NCBI RefSeq assembly: GCF_029945925.1
Contig: NZ_JAQSDN010000062.1
Span: forward strand, 62,001-126,000
Source of the DNA: Polaromonas sp.
GTDB lineage: Bacteria; Pseudomonadota; Gammaproteobacteria; Burkholderiales; Burkholderiaceae_C
DNA length: 64,000 bases
Direction of reading: 5' to 3'
This document shows, one piece after another, positions 33,571-45,154 of this stretch. Within the stretch, counting starts at the first letter, position 1, and each line of letters starts with the position of its first letter. A model generated the notes under the pieces. The model was not told the origin of the DNA, searched no databases, and was given only the letters and a program-made list of their open reading frames with translations. The position numbers and the translations under genes were made by a program.

Positions 33571-34194
33571 ATGACCCAAGCAAGCCTTAACGTGCCGCCC
33601 GGCGCACCGATTGACAAAGACAAAAGAAACTGGATCGTGACCACCTGCGCCGTCGGCGGTGCCGGTGTGGCCGCTGTCGCCGTGCCCTTCGTCAGCACCT
33701 TCCAGCCTTCCGAGCGTGCAAAAGCCGCCGGTGCTTCGGTCGAAGTCGATATTTCAACCATGAAGCCGGGCGAGAAGCTCACGGTGGAATGGCGCGGCAA
33801 GCCGGTCTGGATCGTCAGGCGCACGCCCGAGCAGTTGGCTGGCCTGGCCAAGCTGGACCCGCAGCTGGCCGACCCGAAGTCCGAGCGCAAGCCCGGCGAA
33901 CTCACACCCGAGTACGCCCGCAACGAAAACCGCTCCATCAAACCCGAATATTTTGTGGCTGTCGGCATCTGCACACACCTGGGCTGCTCGCCCAGCGACA
34001 AGTTCACCCCTGGTGCACAGCCATCGCTGCCGGATGACTGGGCGGGCGGTTTTCTGTGCGCCTGCCACGGTTCGACCTTCGACATCGCCGGCCGCGTCTA
34101 CAAAAACAAGCCGGCACCGGACAACCTCGAAGTGCCGCCTCACATGTACCTGTCAGATGCCAAGCTGCTGATTGGTGAGGACAAAAAAGCCTGA
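33571..34194 (+). CDS. petA: Ubiquinol-cytochrome c reductase iron-sulfur (Rieske) subunit
   Basis: 207 residues. N-terminal membrane anchor (residues 22-45) and a C-terminal Rieske domain. The 2Fe-2S ligands lie in CTHLGC and CACHGS, with the Cys-His pairs intact. Transfers electrons from ubiquinol to cytochrome c1. Rieske subunits are commonly exported folded by Tat, though here the twin-arginine motif is weak. First gene of the bc1 operon, followed by petB after 74 bases. Confidence 0.96.
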   Translation: MTQASLNVPPGAPIDKDKRNWIVTTCAVGGAGVAAVAVPFVSTFQPSERAKAAGASVEVDISTMKPGEKLTVEWRGKPVWIVRRTPEQLAGLAKLDPQLADPKSERKPGELTPEYARNENRSIKPEYFVAVGICTHLGCSPSDKFTPGAQPSLPDDWAGGFLCACHGSTFDIAGRVYKNKPAPDNLEVPPHMYLSDAKLLIGEDKKA

Positions 34195-34268
34195 AGCTTT
34201 GCTGGACAACCCGCTGGCGCCGCGTGGCGCCCGCCAAGTCCCCCATCGAGTAGCAAATAGGACCCCTT

Positions 34269-35669
34269 ATGGCTGAATTCAAAGAAATTTCCCCCGATGC
34301 GCCGGCTGCCGCCAGGTTGATGAACTGGGTCGACAACCGCTTCCCGGCCAGCAAGCTCTACAAAGAGCACATGAGCGAATACTACGCACCAAAGAACTTC
34401 AACTTCTGGTACGTGTTCGGCTCGCTGGCGCTGCTCGTGCTCGTCATCCAGATCGTCACCGGCATTTTCCTGACCATGCATTACAAGCCCGATGCCGCGC
34501 TGGCGTTTGGCTCGGTTGAATACATCATGCGCGACGTGCCTTGGGGCTGGCTGATCCGCTACATGCACTCGACAGGCGCGTCGGCATTTTTTGTCGTGGT
34601 CTATCTGCACATGTTCCGCGGCCTGATCTACGGCAGCTACCGCAAGCCGCGCGAGTTGATCTGGATTTTCGGCTGCGCGATTTTCCTGGCGCTGATGGCC
34701 GAGGCCTTCATGGGTTACCTGCTGCCCTGGGGCCAGATGAGCTACTGGGGCGCCCAGGTGATCGTCAACCTGTTTGCCGCCATTCCCTTCATCGGTCCCG
34801 ATCTGGCCCTGTTGATCCGCGGCGACTACGTGGTCGGCGACGCCACGCTGAACCGCTTTTTCGCCTTCCACGTGATCGCCGTGCCGCTGGTGCTGCTGGG
34901 CCTGGTGGTCGCGCACCTGATCGCGCTGCATGAAGTCGGCTCCAACAACCCCGACGGTGTGGAAATCAAGGCGAAAAAAGACGCCGCCGGCAAGCCGCTC
35001 GATGGCATTCCTTTCCATCCCTACTACACGGTGCACGACATCTTTGCGGTCAGCGTGTTTCTGATGATCTTCTCGGCCATCATCTTCTTTGCCCCCGAGG
35101 CTGGCGGTTATTTTCTCGAGTACAACAACTTCATCCCGGCCGACCCGCTGAAGACGCCGCTGCACATCGCCCCGGTCTGGTATTTCACGCCCTACTACTC
35201 GATGCTGCGCGCCATCACCAGCGAGATGATGTACGCGCTGATCGCCTGTGTGCTGGCGGGTGCGGTGCTGGGTGTGCTCAAGGCAAAAATCGCCACGCTG
35301 TTCAAGCTGGTGATTGTTGGCGCCGCCGTGGTGCTGATAGGCGCGATGCTGATGATCGACGCCAAGTTCTGGGGCGTGGTTGTCATGGGTGGCGCGGTCA
35401 TCATCCTGTTTTTCCTGCCCTGGCTGGACAACAGTGCCGCCAAATCGATCCGTTACCGGCCCACCTGGCATTCGTGGCTGTACGGCATTTTTGTCGTCAA
35501 CTTCCTGGTGCTTGGTTACCTCGGCATCAACCCGCCTTCACTGATCAACGAGCGCGTCTCGCAGGTCGGAACGCTGTTTTATTTCGGCTTCTTCCTGCTG
35601 ATGCCCTGGTGGAGCCGCCTGGGTACTTTCAGGCCGGTTCCTGACCGCGTGACTTTTGCTGCCCATTGA
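34269..35669 (+). CDS. petB: Cytochrome b of the bc1 complex
   Basis: 466 residues. Polytopic core subunit that carries hemes bL and bH. Paired histidines in helices B and D are visible (MHSTGASAFFVVVYLHMFRG and FAFHVIAVPLVLLGLVVAH). The quinol-oxidation motif is Pro302-Val-Trp-Tyr305, that is PVWY instead of PEWY. It is longer than mitochondrial cytochrome b, with an additional C-terminal helix region, as usual in betaproteobacteria. Confidence 0.96.
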   Translation: MAEFKEISPDAPAAARLMNWVDNRFPASKLYKEHMSEYYAPKNFNFWYVFGSLALLVLVIQIVTGIFLTMHYKPDAALAFGSVEYIMRDVPWGWLIRYMHSTGASAFFVVVYLHMFRGLIYGSYRKPRELIWIFGCAIFLALMAEAFMGYLLPWGQMSYWGAQVIVNLFAAIPFIGPDLALLIRGDYVVGDATLNRFFAFHVIAVPLVLLGLVVAHLIALHEVGSNNPDGVEIKAKKDAAGKPLDGIPFHPYYTVHDIFAVSVFLMIFSAIIFFAPEAGGYFLEYNNFIPADPLKTPLHIAPVWYFTPYYSMLRAITSEMMYALIACVLAGAVLGVLKAKIATLFKLVIVGAAVVLIGAMLMIDAKFWGVVVMGGAVIILFFLPWLDNSAAKSIRYRPTWHSWLYGIFVVNFLVLGYLGINPPSLINERVSQVGTLFYFGFFLLMPWWSRLGTFRPVPDRVTFAAH

Positions 35670-35685
35670 GCCGGAGACTCCTGAC

Positions 35686-36456
35686 ATGATGAAGACACTG
35701 AAACAACTGGCTCTGGGTTTTGCCGTCATGCTGGCGCTGGCCGGTACGGGCGCGCACGCGGCGACCACGGGCATTGCCTGGGACAAGGCGCCCAACAAGA
35801 CCAACGACCTGGGCGCGCTGCAAAACGGCGCCAAGCTGTTCGTCAACTACTGCCTGAACTGCCACTCCGCCGCGTTCATGCGCTACAACCGCCTGCGCGA
35901 CATCGGGCTGACCGAGCAGCAGATCAAGGACAACCTGCTGTTCGCCACCGACAAGGTGGGCGAGACCATGAAGGCCTCGATCGACCCGAAGCAGGCCAAG
36001 GACTGGTTTGGCGCGAACCCGCCTGACCTGACCGTGATCGCGCGTTCGCGCGCCGGCGCGGGCGGCTCGGGTGCGGACTACCTCTACACCTATCTGCGCA
36101 CCTATTACCGCGACGACACCACTGCCACCGGCTGGAACAACCTGGCGTTCCCCACTGTGGCCATGCCGCATGTGTTGTGGGAACTGTCCGGCGAGCGCAA
36201 ACCGCTGTACGAGGAAAAGGAAGAGCACGGCCACAAGGTGGCGATCTTCAAGGGTTGGCAGCAAGTGACGCCTGGCACCATGACGAACCTCCAGTACGAC
36301 CAGGCCATGGGCGACCTGGTTGGCTATATGCAGTGGATGGCTGAGCCTGCACAGAATACCCGCGTCAGGGTCGGTGCCTGGGTGCTGCTGTTTCTCCTGG
36401 GTCTGACTTTCGTTGCCTGGCGCCTGAACGCGGCATTCTGGAAAGACATCAAGTAA
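35686..36456 (+). CDS. petC: Cytochrome c1
   Basis: 256 residues from ATG 35686; a second ATG follows directly. Sec signal peptide (LALGFAVMLALAGTGAHA), one CXXCH heme site in NYCLNCHSAAFMRYNRL (residues about 59-75), distal Met ligand region FPTVAMPHVLW, and a C-terminal membrane anchor (residues about 228-245). Donates electrons to soluble cytochrome c. Third gene of the pet operon. Confidence 0.96.
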   Translation: MMKTLKQLALGFAVMLALAGTGAHAATTGIAWDKAPNKTNDLGALQNGAKLFVNYCLNCHSAAFMRYNRLRDIGLTEQQIKDNLLFATDKVGETMKASIDPKQAKDWFGANPPDLTVIARSRAGAGGSGADYLYTYLRTYYRDDTTATGWNNLAFPTVAMPHVLWELSGERKPLYEEKEEHGHKVAIFKGWQQVTPGTMTNLQYDQAMGDLVGYMQWMAEPAQNTRVRVGAWVLLFLLGLTFVAWRLNAAFWKDIK

Positions 36457-36491
36457 TTTTTTTCGCCGGGGCTGGCTTCCCGGCACCTTCT

Positions 36492-36520
36492 GGAGTGGAT
36501 GCCGTCAACGGTTCCACTCC
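36492..36520 (+). terminator. Hairpin between petC and sspA
   Basis: 8-bp inverted repeat GGAGTGGA / TCCACTCC with a 13-base loop, followed by TTTGCATTTA. Plausible terminator or attenuator between the pet and ssp genes; the T-run is short. Confidence 0.45.
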
Positions 36521-36543
36521 TTTGCATTTAGGAGTTCCGAACC

Positions 36544-37155
36544 ATGATGGTCCTTTATTCAGGCACGACCTGCCCGTTTTCGCATCGCTGCCGTTTTGTG
36601 CTGTTTGAAAAGGGTATGGACTTCGAAATCCGCGACGTGGACTTGTACAACAAGCCCGAAGACATCAATGTCATGAATCCCTACGGCCAGGTGCCGATTC
36701 TGGTCGAGCGCGACCTGATTCTGTACGAGTCGAACATCATCAACGAGTACATCGACGAGCGTTTCCCGCATCCGCAACTGATGCCCGGCGACCCGGTCGA
36801 CCGTGCGCGGGTTCGCCTGTTTCTGCTCAACTTCGAGAAAGAACTGTTTGTCCACGTCAGCACGCTGGAAGCACGCGCTTCCAAAGGCAACGAAAAGGCG
36901 CTCGAAAAGGCCCGCTCGCACATCCGTGACCGCCTGACGCAGCTGGCGCCCGTGTTCCTGAAAAACAAGTTCATGCTGGGTGACAACTTCTCCATGCTCG
37001 ACGTGGCGATTGCCCCGTTGCTCTGGCGCCTGGACTATTACGACATCGATCTGTCGAAAAATGCCGCACCCCTGCTCAAATATGCGGAGCGCATCTTCTC
37101 GCGTCCGGCTTACATCGAGGCGCTGACGCCGTCCGAGAAGGTCATGAGAAAGTAA
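36544..37155 (+). CDS. sspA: Stringent starvation protein A
   Basis: 203 residues. GST-fold protein that binds RNA polymerase during stationary phase. Begins MMVLYSGTTCPFSHRCRFVL; the conserved surface block PYGQVPILVERDLILYESNI is intact. A ribosome site TAGGAG precedes the ATG. Its pairing with petABC and sspB is standard in beta- and gammaproteobacteria. Confidence 0.95.
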   Translation: MMVLYSGTTCPFSHRCRFVLFEKGMDFEIRDVDLYNKPEDINVMNPYGQVPILVERDLILYESNIINEYIDERFPHPQLMPGDPVDRARVRLFLLNFEKELFVHVSTLEARASKGNEKALEKARSHIRDRLTQLAPVFLKNKFMLGDNFSMLDVAIAPLLWRLDYYDIDLSKNAAPLLKYAERIFSRPAYIEALTPSEKVMRK

Positions 37156-37156
37156 T

Positions 37157-37250
37157 GGCCCCCACGCTTGTCGCTTCGCGTACTGCGCTGCCCCCCGGGG
37201 GGGCGCTGCGCCTGCGGCCCGGCAAAGCCGGTTCCGCGGCCCCTGCTTGT
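37157..37250 (+). repeat. Family B GC-rich repeat between sspA and sspB
   Basis: TGGCCCCCACGCTTGTCGC right after the sspA stop, then CTGCCCCCCGGGGGGGC and CCCGGCAAAGCCGG, ending CCGCGGCCCCTGCTTG. Confidence 0.85.
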
Positions 37251-37296
37251 GAAGAGGGGGCCCGCAGGCTGTCTTGGACCTGGCTTGGCTGATTTC

Positions 37297-37854
37297 ATGA
37301 ACGCCCTGGACTCCACCTCCACACGCCCCTACCTGATACGGGCTCTGTACGACTGGTGTACCGACAACGGGCTCACGCCTTATGTGGCGGTGGCTGTGGA
37401 CGAGACCGTGCAGGTGCCGCGTGAATACGTCAAGAACAACGAGATCGTGCTCAACATCAGTTTTGATGCGACGAGCTCGCTCAAGCTGGGCAATGACTTC
37501 ATCGAGTTCAAGGCGCGTTTTGCCGGGAGTGCCCGCGAGATCATGGTGCCGATTGGCCGTGTGATTGCCATTTACGCCCGCGAGAACGGGCAGGGAATGG
37601 CGTTTCCGCTGGCGACAGGGCCGTCGGAGGGTGTTTCCCCGTCATCGGTTCAGGCGGACGCGCCGCCTGCCGCAACGGAGGTGGACCCGTCTCCGACCTC
37701 GGAAGCGAAGATCGTACAATTGGTTCCAGCCAACAATTCCTCTTCGGCCTCTTCGGCCTCTTCGGCCTCTTCGGCGCGCGACGATGATCCGGAACCGCCC
37801 GAACCACCCCAGCCGCAACAAGGCAAGCGCCCTTCACTCAAGCGCGTCAAGTAA
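37297..37854 (+). CDS. sspB: ClpXP adaptor protein SspB
   Basis: 185 residues from ATG 37297 (MNALDSTSTRPYLIRALYDW). Recognises ssrA-tagged proteins and delivers them to ClpXP. Folded domain spans residues about 5-110. The flexible linker carries a perfect nine-base tandem repeat encoding Ser-Ser-Ala four times, and the C-terminus ends in the short basic ClpX-binding tail (KRPSLKRVK). The longer frame from 37168 reads through the family B repeat and is rejected. Confidence 0.94.
   Translation: MNALDSTSTRPYLIRALYDWCTDNGLTPYVAVAVDETVQVPREYVKNNEIVLNISFDATSSLKLGNDFIEFKARFAGSAREIMVPIGRVIAIYARENGQGMAFPLATGPSEGVSPSSVQADAPPAATEVDPSPTSEAKIVQLVPANNSSSASSASSASSARDDDPEPPEPPQPQQGKRPSLKRVK
37741..37776 (+). 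repeat. Nine-base tandem repeat in sspB
   Basis: Four units of TCTTCGGCC (last unit ends CG), in frame, encoding Ser-Ser-Ala repeats in the SspB linker. Confidence 0.9.
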
Positions 37855-37866
37855 AATAGAGTTTGT

Positions 37867-37942
37867 GCCGCTTTAGCTCAGTTGGTAGAGCAACCGCCTT
37901 GTAAGCGGTAGGTCGTCAGTTCGAATCCGACAAGCGGCACCA
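37867..37942 (+). tRNA. tRNA-Thr (anticodon TGT)
   Basis: Acceptor arm GCCGCTT / AAGCGGC, D-arm TAGCTCAGTTGGTAGAGCA, anticodon stem ACCGC / GCGGT with loop CTTGTAA, and T-loop GTTCGAATC. CCA is encoded. A -10-like TAAAAT overlaps the sspB stop codon just upstream. Confidence 0.97.
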
Positions 37943-38053
37943 TTCACCTCCATCCTGTCCCGGCCAAGTGCCGGCGGACAGCGTTCACTCCCGGTTTGAT
38001 AGCAGTCCGGCCAGCGCAGGCTGGCCTTGGCCGAGAGCGGGTCAGGCTGGCTA

Positions 38054-38371
38054 CTACTTTCGGCTGATTAGTATCTTCAACCGAATTGAGGTAACCTTCC
38101 AACCTTTATCGATCAGGCGGGACTGGATCAGTGGCAGCAACTGGCGTACTTTGGCCGCAGCGGCATTGCTGCTGACCAGCAGGCACCATGCCCCGTCTTC
38201 GATCGGCCCGGCCTGAATCGCGGGGCGCAAGGCTTCAGGAATCAGTGACTCCACAGCCTTGAGCCTGTCGCTGGATTCCTGGACAAGCCCGGCCAGCCGC
38301 GCCAGCGATGGCGAGTTCTCGACAGCCTGGCTGAAAGTGACGGCCTGGTGACGGCGGGGGCTGGAGTTCAA
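38054..38371 (-). CDS. DciA/DUF721-like protein
   Basis: 105 residues. The central block (SLARLAGLVQESSDRLKAVE then LIPEALRPAIQAGPIEDGAW) and the C-terminal helix KVRQLLPLIQSRLI fit the DUF721 family, which includes the DnaB-loading helicase operator DciA. It is shorter than many members. Divergent from the M23 peptidase gene, with only 35 bases between starts. This position before the peptidase and secA is typical for Burkholderiales. Confidence 0.72.
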   Translation of the reverse strand: MNSSPRRHQAVTFSQAVENSPSLARLAGLVQESSDRLKAVESLIPEALRPAIQAGPIEDGAWCLLVSSNAAAAKVRQLLPLIQSRLIDKGWKVTSIRLKILISRK

Positions 38372-38406
38372 GGTTATCAGGCTCTGATTTTGAAGGAGAC
38401 GACTAC

Positions 38407-39387
38407 GTGCATTTGATTATCACGGATGCTTGGCTGGCGCAAAGCCGTGCCATTTATCTGAGCGGGACCAAGCTGGTGGTGGCGGGGTTTGTCGCGGCAC
38501 TGGCATTGATGCTGGTGGCCGCGGGCATGTACCACTGGGTTTTCCTCAAGGGCGCGCGCGAGGGCTGGCCGGTGATCGGTGCCCTCGTCAAACTGGTGGT
38601 CAAGGACGAGTTCGAACAACGGGACCGCTTCATGCGGGAAAACCTCGACGCCATGGCCAAACGCCTGGGCGAAATGCAGGCCAAGATGATGCAGCTCGAA
38701 TCGCTCGGTGAGCGGGTCTCGGGCCTGGCAGGTGTCAGTTCCAGCGAGATCAGGACCCAGCCCGGGCGCGGCGGCGCGCTGGTGGAAGGACGCTCGCTGA
38801 GCATGGAAGAGCTGCAGGCGACCCTGGCCGACCTCGACAAATTGACAGACCAGCGCGTGGACCTGATGACAGTGATGGAGTCCAGGCTGTTTGACCAGAA
38901 GATCAAGAAAATGATGGTGCCCACCCAGCAGCCGGTGGCGGCCGGCGTGCTCGGCTCTGCTTTCGGCTGGCGGATTGACCCGCTGAACGGTCGCTCCGCA
39001 CTGCACACCGGGCTGGATTTCCCGGCCGAACCCGGCACGTCGATTCTGGCTGCGGCAGGTGGCGTTGTGGTCACGCAGGAATACCACCCGGCTTACGGCA
39101 ACATGGTCGAAATCGACCACGGCAACGACCTGGTGTCCCGTTATGGCCATGCGTCCAGGGTGATGGTCAAAAAGGGCGACCTGATCAAGCGGGGGCAGAA
39201 AATTGCCGAGGTTGGGACAACCGGGCGCTCGACCGGGCCGCATCTGCATTTTGAAGTGTTGGTGCAGGGCGTGTTCCAGGATCCCCAGAAATTCCTGACG
39301 GCAGGCCAGAAACTGCCCGCGCCGATGGCGCTCGCCACTGTCCCGCCGGCCCAGGGACCGTCGGTTCAGGCGGTCCGGCCGAAGTAA
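38407..39387 (+). CDS. M23-family metallopeptidase with N-terminal membrane anchor
   Basis: 326 residues, GTG start with AAGGAG seven bases before. One membrane helix at residues 20-42, a coiled-coil region (residues about 65-160), and a C-terminal LytM/M23 domain. Zinc ligands lie in HTGLDF and HLHFE, both intact, so the protein may be an active peptidoglycan endopeptidase. Coiled coil plus LytM resembles NlpD/EnvC-like or MepM-type cell-wall enzymes. Confidence 0.9.
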   Translation: MHLIITDAWLAQSRAIYLSGTKLVVAGFVAALALMLVAAGMYHWVFLKGAREGWPVIGALVKLVVKDEFEQRDRFMRENLDAMAKRLGEMQAKMMQLESLGERVSGLAGVSSSEIRTQPGRGGALVEGRSLSMEELQATLADLDKLTDQRVDLMTVMESRLFDQKIKKMMVPTQQPVAAGVLGSAFGWRIDPLNGRSALHTGLDFPAEPGTSILAAAGGVVVTQEYHPAYGNMVEIDHGNDLVSRYGHASRVMVKKGDLIKRGQKIAEVGTTGRSTGPHLHFEVLVQGVFQDPQKFLTAGQKLPAPMALATVPPAQGPSVQAVRPK

Positions 39388-39522
39388 GGGCGCGGCAGAG
39401 GTAAAATCGGCGCTTCGCGCGCAGTTGAAACCAGCTGGCAGCGCCCCTACCTAAGTCGATACTCAATAAGGATTTCGGCCGCACTGCCCGCTCATGGGAG
39501 CTGTCAGCGCGGCCTCGCATTT

Positions 39523-42288
<2,766 letters not shown>

Positions 42289-42325
42289 GTTCCGTCCGTC
42301 GGCCTGCTTCTGGAGCCAAGACAAC

Positions 42326-43567
42326 ATGCCCGTGAACCTGCTTGCCACGCCTGCCGACCAGCTCCATCCCGTGCCCGGCGTGCGCTGGGGCATTGCCGAG
42401 GCGGGCATACGCAAGGCCGGCCGCAAGGACCTGTCGGTGCTGCTGCTCGATGAGGGCGCCTCGGTGGGGGCGGTGTTTACGCAAAACCGCTTTTGCGCCG
42501 CACCGGTGCAGATTTGCCGCGAGCACCTCGCCCGAAACGGCGGTCAGAGCCTGGGCATACGCGCGATGCTGATCAACACCGGCAACGCCAATGCCGGCAC
42601 CGGCGCGGACGGCCTGAGCCGGGCGCACGCCAGCTGCATTGCGCTGGCGCGTGAGCTCAATGTGGCCCCGGAGCAGATCCTGCCGTTTTCCACCGGTGTG
42701 ATCATGGAGCCTCTGCCCCATGAGCGAATTGCCGCAGGCCTGCCCGCTGCACTGGCCGATGCAAAAGCCGACAACTGGGGCAGGGCCGCCGAGGCCATCA
42801 TGACCACGGACACCGTGGCCAAGGCGTTTTCCAGCCGCATCACCCTGGGCGGCGTGCCCGTGACCATCACCGGCATCAGCAAGGGCGCCGGCATGATACG
42901 GCCCAACATGGCCACCATGCTGGGCTTTGTGGCGACCGACGCCTGTGTGGCGCAGGGCCTGATGGCGCAGCTCGCCACCGAACTGGCCGAGGGCTCTTTC
43001 AACCGCATTACGGTTGATGGAGACACCTCCACCAACGACTCGTTTGTCGTGATTGCGAGCAACCAGGCCAGGCATGCCCCTGTCACTTCGCTGGACAGCC
43101 CCGACGGCCAGGCCCTGAAGTCGGCCATGCTGGACATCGCGAAAAAGCTGGCGCAGGCGATTGTGCGCGACGGCGAGGGCGCGACCAAGTTCATCACCAT
43201 CAGCGTCGAAGGCGGCAAGACCGCTGCCGAGTGCCGCCAGGTGGCCTACGCGATTGCGCATTCGCCGCTGGTCAAGACAGCCTTTTTTGCGAGCGACCCC
43301 AACCTCGGCCGCATCCTGGCCGCGGTCGGTTATGCCGGTATCGCCGATCTGGACCAGACCCAAATCGACCTCTACCTCGACGATGTGCTGGTGGCCCAAC
43401 ACGGCGGTCGCCATGCCGCTTATGTCGAGGCCGACGGCCAGCGCGTGATGAAACAAAGCGAAATCACCGTGCGTGTGTTGCTGGGCCGCGGCACGGCGGC
43501 CGATACGGTGTGGACCTGTGACCTGTCCTACGACTACGTCAAGATCAACGCCGACTACCGCAGTTGA
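42326..43567 (+). CDS. argJ: Glutamate N-acetyltransferase / amino-acid acetyltransferase (bifunctional ArgJ)
   Basis: 413 residues from ATG 42326. Recycles the acetyl group from N-acetylornithine to glutamate in arginine synthesis. Autoproteolytic cleavage occurs before Thr197 in PNMATMLGF, the new N-terminal nucleophile. Other family blocks: [25 protein letters not shown] and SNQARHAP; C-terminus ends ADYRS. The longer frame beginning inside secA is rejected. Confidence 0.96.
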   Translation: MPVNLLATPADQLHPVPGVRWGIAEAGIRKAGRKDLSVLLLDEGASVGAVFTQNRFCAAPVQICREHLARNGGQSLGIRAMLINTGNANAGTGADGLSRAHASCIALARELNVAPEQILPFSTGVIMEPLPHERIAAGLPAALADAKADNWGRAAEAIMTTDTVAKAFSSRITLGGVPVTITGISKGAGMIRPNMATMLGFVATDACVAQGLMAQLATELAEGSFNRITVDGDTSTNDSFVVIASNQARHAPVTSLDSPDGQALKSAMLDIAKKLAQAIVRDGEGATKFITISVEGGKTAAECRQVAYAIAHSPLVKTAFFASDPNLGRILAAVGYAGIADLDQTQIDLYLDDVLVAQHGGRHAAYVEADGQRVMKQSEITVRVLLGRGTAADTVWTCDLSYDYVKINADYRS

Positions 43568-43598
43568 GCCTCTGCTTTTTCTTCGTACCTGACCGACC

Positions 43599-44570
43599 AT
43601 GAACGAGCAATTTGAACGCCTGATGGCGCGTGCGGAATCCCTGCTTGCGCGGATCGAATCCGTGCTGCCGCAACCCCTGTCCGCGCCCGACTGGAGCCAG
43701 GCGATCGCCTGGCGCTACCGCAAGCGCAGTTCGGGCCACGGCTCGCTGGAGCCGGTGCGCCACATCGGCAGCATGAGCCTCACGGACCTCAAGGAAATCG
43801 ACGGCCAGAAGGAAAAGATCCGGCGCAACACCGAGCAGTTCGTGATCGGCAAGCCCGCCAACAATGTGCTGCTGACCGGCGCCCGCGGCACCGGCAAGTC
43901 CTCGCTGATCAAGGCCTGCCTCAACGCCTATTCGGCGCGCGGCCTGCGCCTGATCGAGGTCGACAAGACCGACCTGACCGATCTGCCCGATATCGTCGAC
44001 GTGGTCTCCGGCCTGAGCGAAAAATTCATCGTGTTCTGCGACGACCTGAGTTTTGAGGAAGGCGAACCGGGCTACAAGGCGCTCAAGTCCATCCTCGACG
44101 GCTCCATCGCTGCGGCCACGCCGAATGTGCTGATTTACGCGACCAGCAACCGGCGCCACCTGCTGCCCGAGTACATGACGGAAAACCTGACCTACTCCCG
44201 CAGTGAAGACGGCGAGGTGCATCCCGGCGAAGTGGTCGAGGAAAAGATTTCGCTGTCCGAACGCTTCGGGCTGTGGGTCAGCTTCTACCCGTTCAGCCAG
44301 GACGAATACCTGATCATCGTCGCGCAGTGGCTGTCGTCATTCGGCGTCAGCCCGGACGCAATCACCGCGGCCCAACCGGCATCGCTGGTCTGGGCGCTGG
44401 AGCGCGGTTCACGCAGCGGCCGCGTGGCCTACCAGTTCGCGCGCGACTACGCCGGCCGTGACAGTGACCAGCGGCCCACCGCCGCACCGGCCATCGCCGC
44501 GTACGAGCGACCCGGCGCTGCGGCTGCGGCGTCCGATCCCGGCGACGCGGCGGCTGATCACGCGACATGA
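43599..44570 (+). CDS. AAA-type ATPase of the DUF815 family
   Basis: 323 residues. Walker A GARGTGKSS at residues 94-102, Walker B-like FIVFCDDLSFEEGE, and the DUF815 region ATSNRRHLLPEYMTEN. Role not established; the family is widespread in proteobacteria and firmicutes. It lies 31 bases after argJ and overlaps the following Nudix gene by four bases, which suggests an operon argJ-ATPase-mutT. The C-terminal 35 residues are Ala/Pro-rich and probably disordered. Confidence 0.85.
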   Translation: MNEQFERLMARAESLLARIESVLPQPLSAPDWSQAIAWRYRKRSSGHGSLEPVRHIGSMSLTDLKEIDGQKEKIRRNTEQFVIGKPANNVLLTGARGTGKSSLIKACLNAYSARGLRLIEVDKTDLTDLPDIVDVVSGLSEKFIVFCDDLSFEEGEPGYKALKSILDGSIAAATPNVLIYATSNRRHLLPEYMTENLTYSRSEDGEVHPGEVVEEKISLSERFGLWVSFYPFSQDEYLIIVAQWLSSFGVSPDAITAAQPASLVWALERGSRSGRVAYQFARDYAGRDSDQRPTAAPAIAAYERPGAAAAASDPGDAAADHAT

Positions 44571-45037
44571 GTGTGCTGATCGCCGACGGCGAGCGCCCGC
44601 GCGAGGGCGGCGCTGACCGCCAGGTGGTGGATGTCGCAGTGGGTGTGTTGCTGCGGCCGAACGGTGACTTCCTGCTGACCTCCCGGCCCCCGGGCAAGGT
44701 CTATGAACACTACTGGGAGTTTCCCGGCGGCAAGCTGGAGCCCGGCGAGACGGTGGAGCAGGCTTTGCGCCGCGAATTGCAGGAAGAAATCGGCATCACC
44801 ATAGGCGCCGTCCAGCCCTGGCAAATCGAGCTGGTGGACTACCCGCATGCGCTGGTGCGGCTGCATTTCTGCAAGGTGTTCGACTGGACGGGCGAGCTGC
44901 AGATGCACGAGGGCCAGCAGTTTGCCTGGCAGCGCCTGCCGGTGGCGGTCCAGCCGGTGTTGCCGGGCACGCTGCCGGTGTTGTCCTGGTTCGCAGCCGA
45001 ACGCCAGTTTGCCGGCGCTACGCACGCCGCAGGTTGA
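44567..45037 (+). CDS. mutT: MutT-type Nudix hydrolase
   Basis: 156 residues. The Nudix box GGKLEPGETVEQALRRELQE followed by EIGI matches the consensus, and the opening VDVAVGVLLRPNGDFLLTSR is typical of MutT (8-oxo-dGTP diphosphatase). Starts by overlapping the DUF815 ATPase stop (ATGA). The exact substrate cannot be proven from sequence. Confidence 0.88.
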   Translation: MSVLIADGERPREGGADRQVVDVAVGVLLRPNGDFLLTSRPPGKVYEHYWEFPGGKLEPGETVEQALRRELQEEIGITIGAVQPWQIELVDYPHALVRLHFCKVFDWTGELQMHEGQQFAWQRLPVAVQPVLPGTLPVLSWFAAERQFAGATHAAG

Positions 45038-45065
45038 CTGGTGCGTGTACAGGTGGCCTTGAGGT

Positions 45066-45130
45066 GCTCTGTTATTGATAGCTGTCTGCGCTTGTCCAGT
45101 AAGGGCTGAAGGCACTTTTGGCTTGAAATC
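45066..45130 (-). repeat. Family A repeat after mutT
   Basis: Good reference copy: core CTCTGTTATTGATAGCTGTC, arm TGCGCTTGTCCAGTAAGGGC, tail TGAAGGCACTTTTGGCTTGA. Lies between convergent mutT and the lytic transglycosylase. Confidence 0.85.
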
Positions 45131-45154
45131 CGGCTTGCTGTCTGGTCGCTGGCC

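Noticed and set aside
37168..37296. N-terminal extension of SspB
   Set aside because: Again translation of a family B repeat; the conserved SspB start is at 37297.
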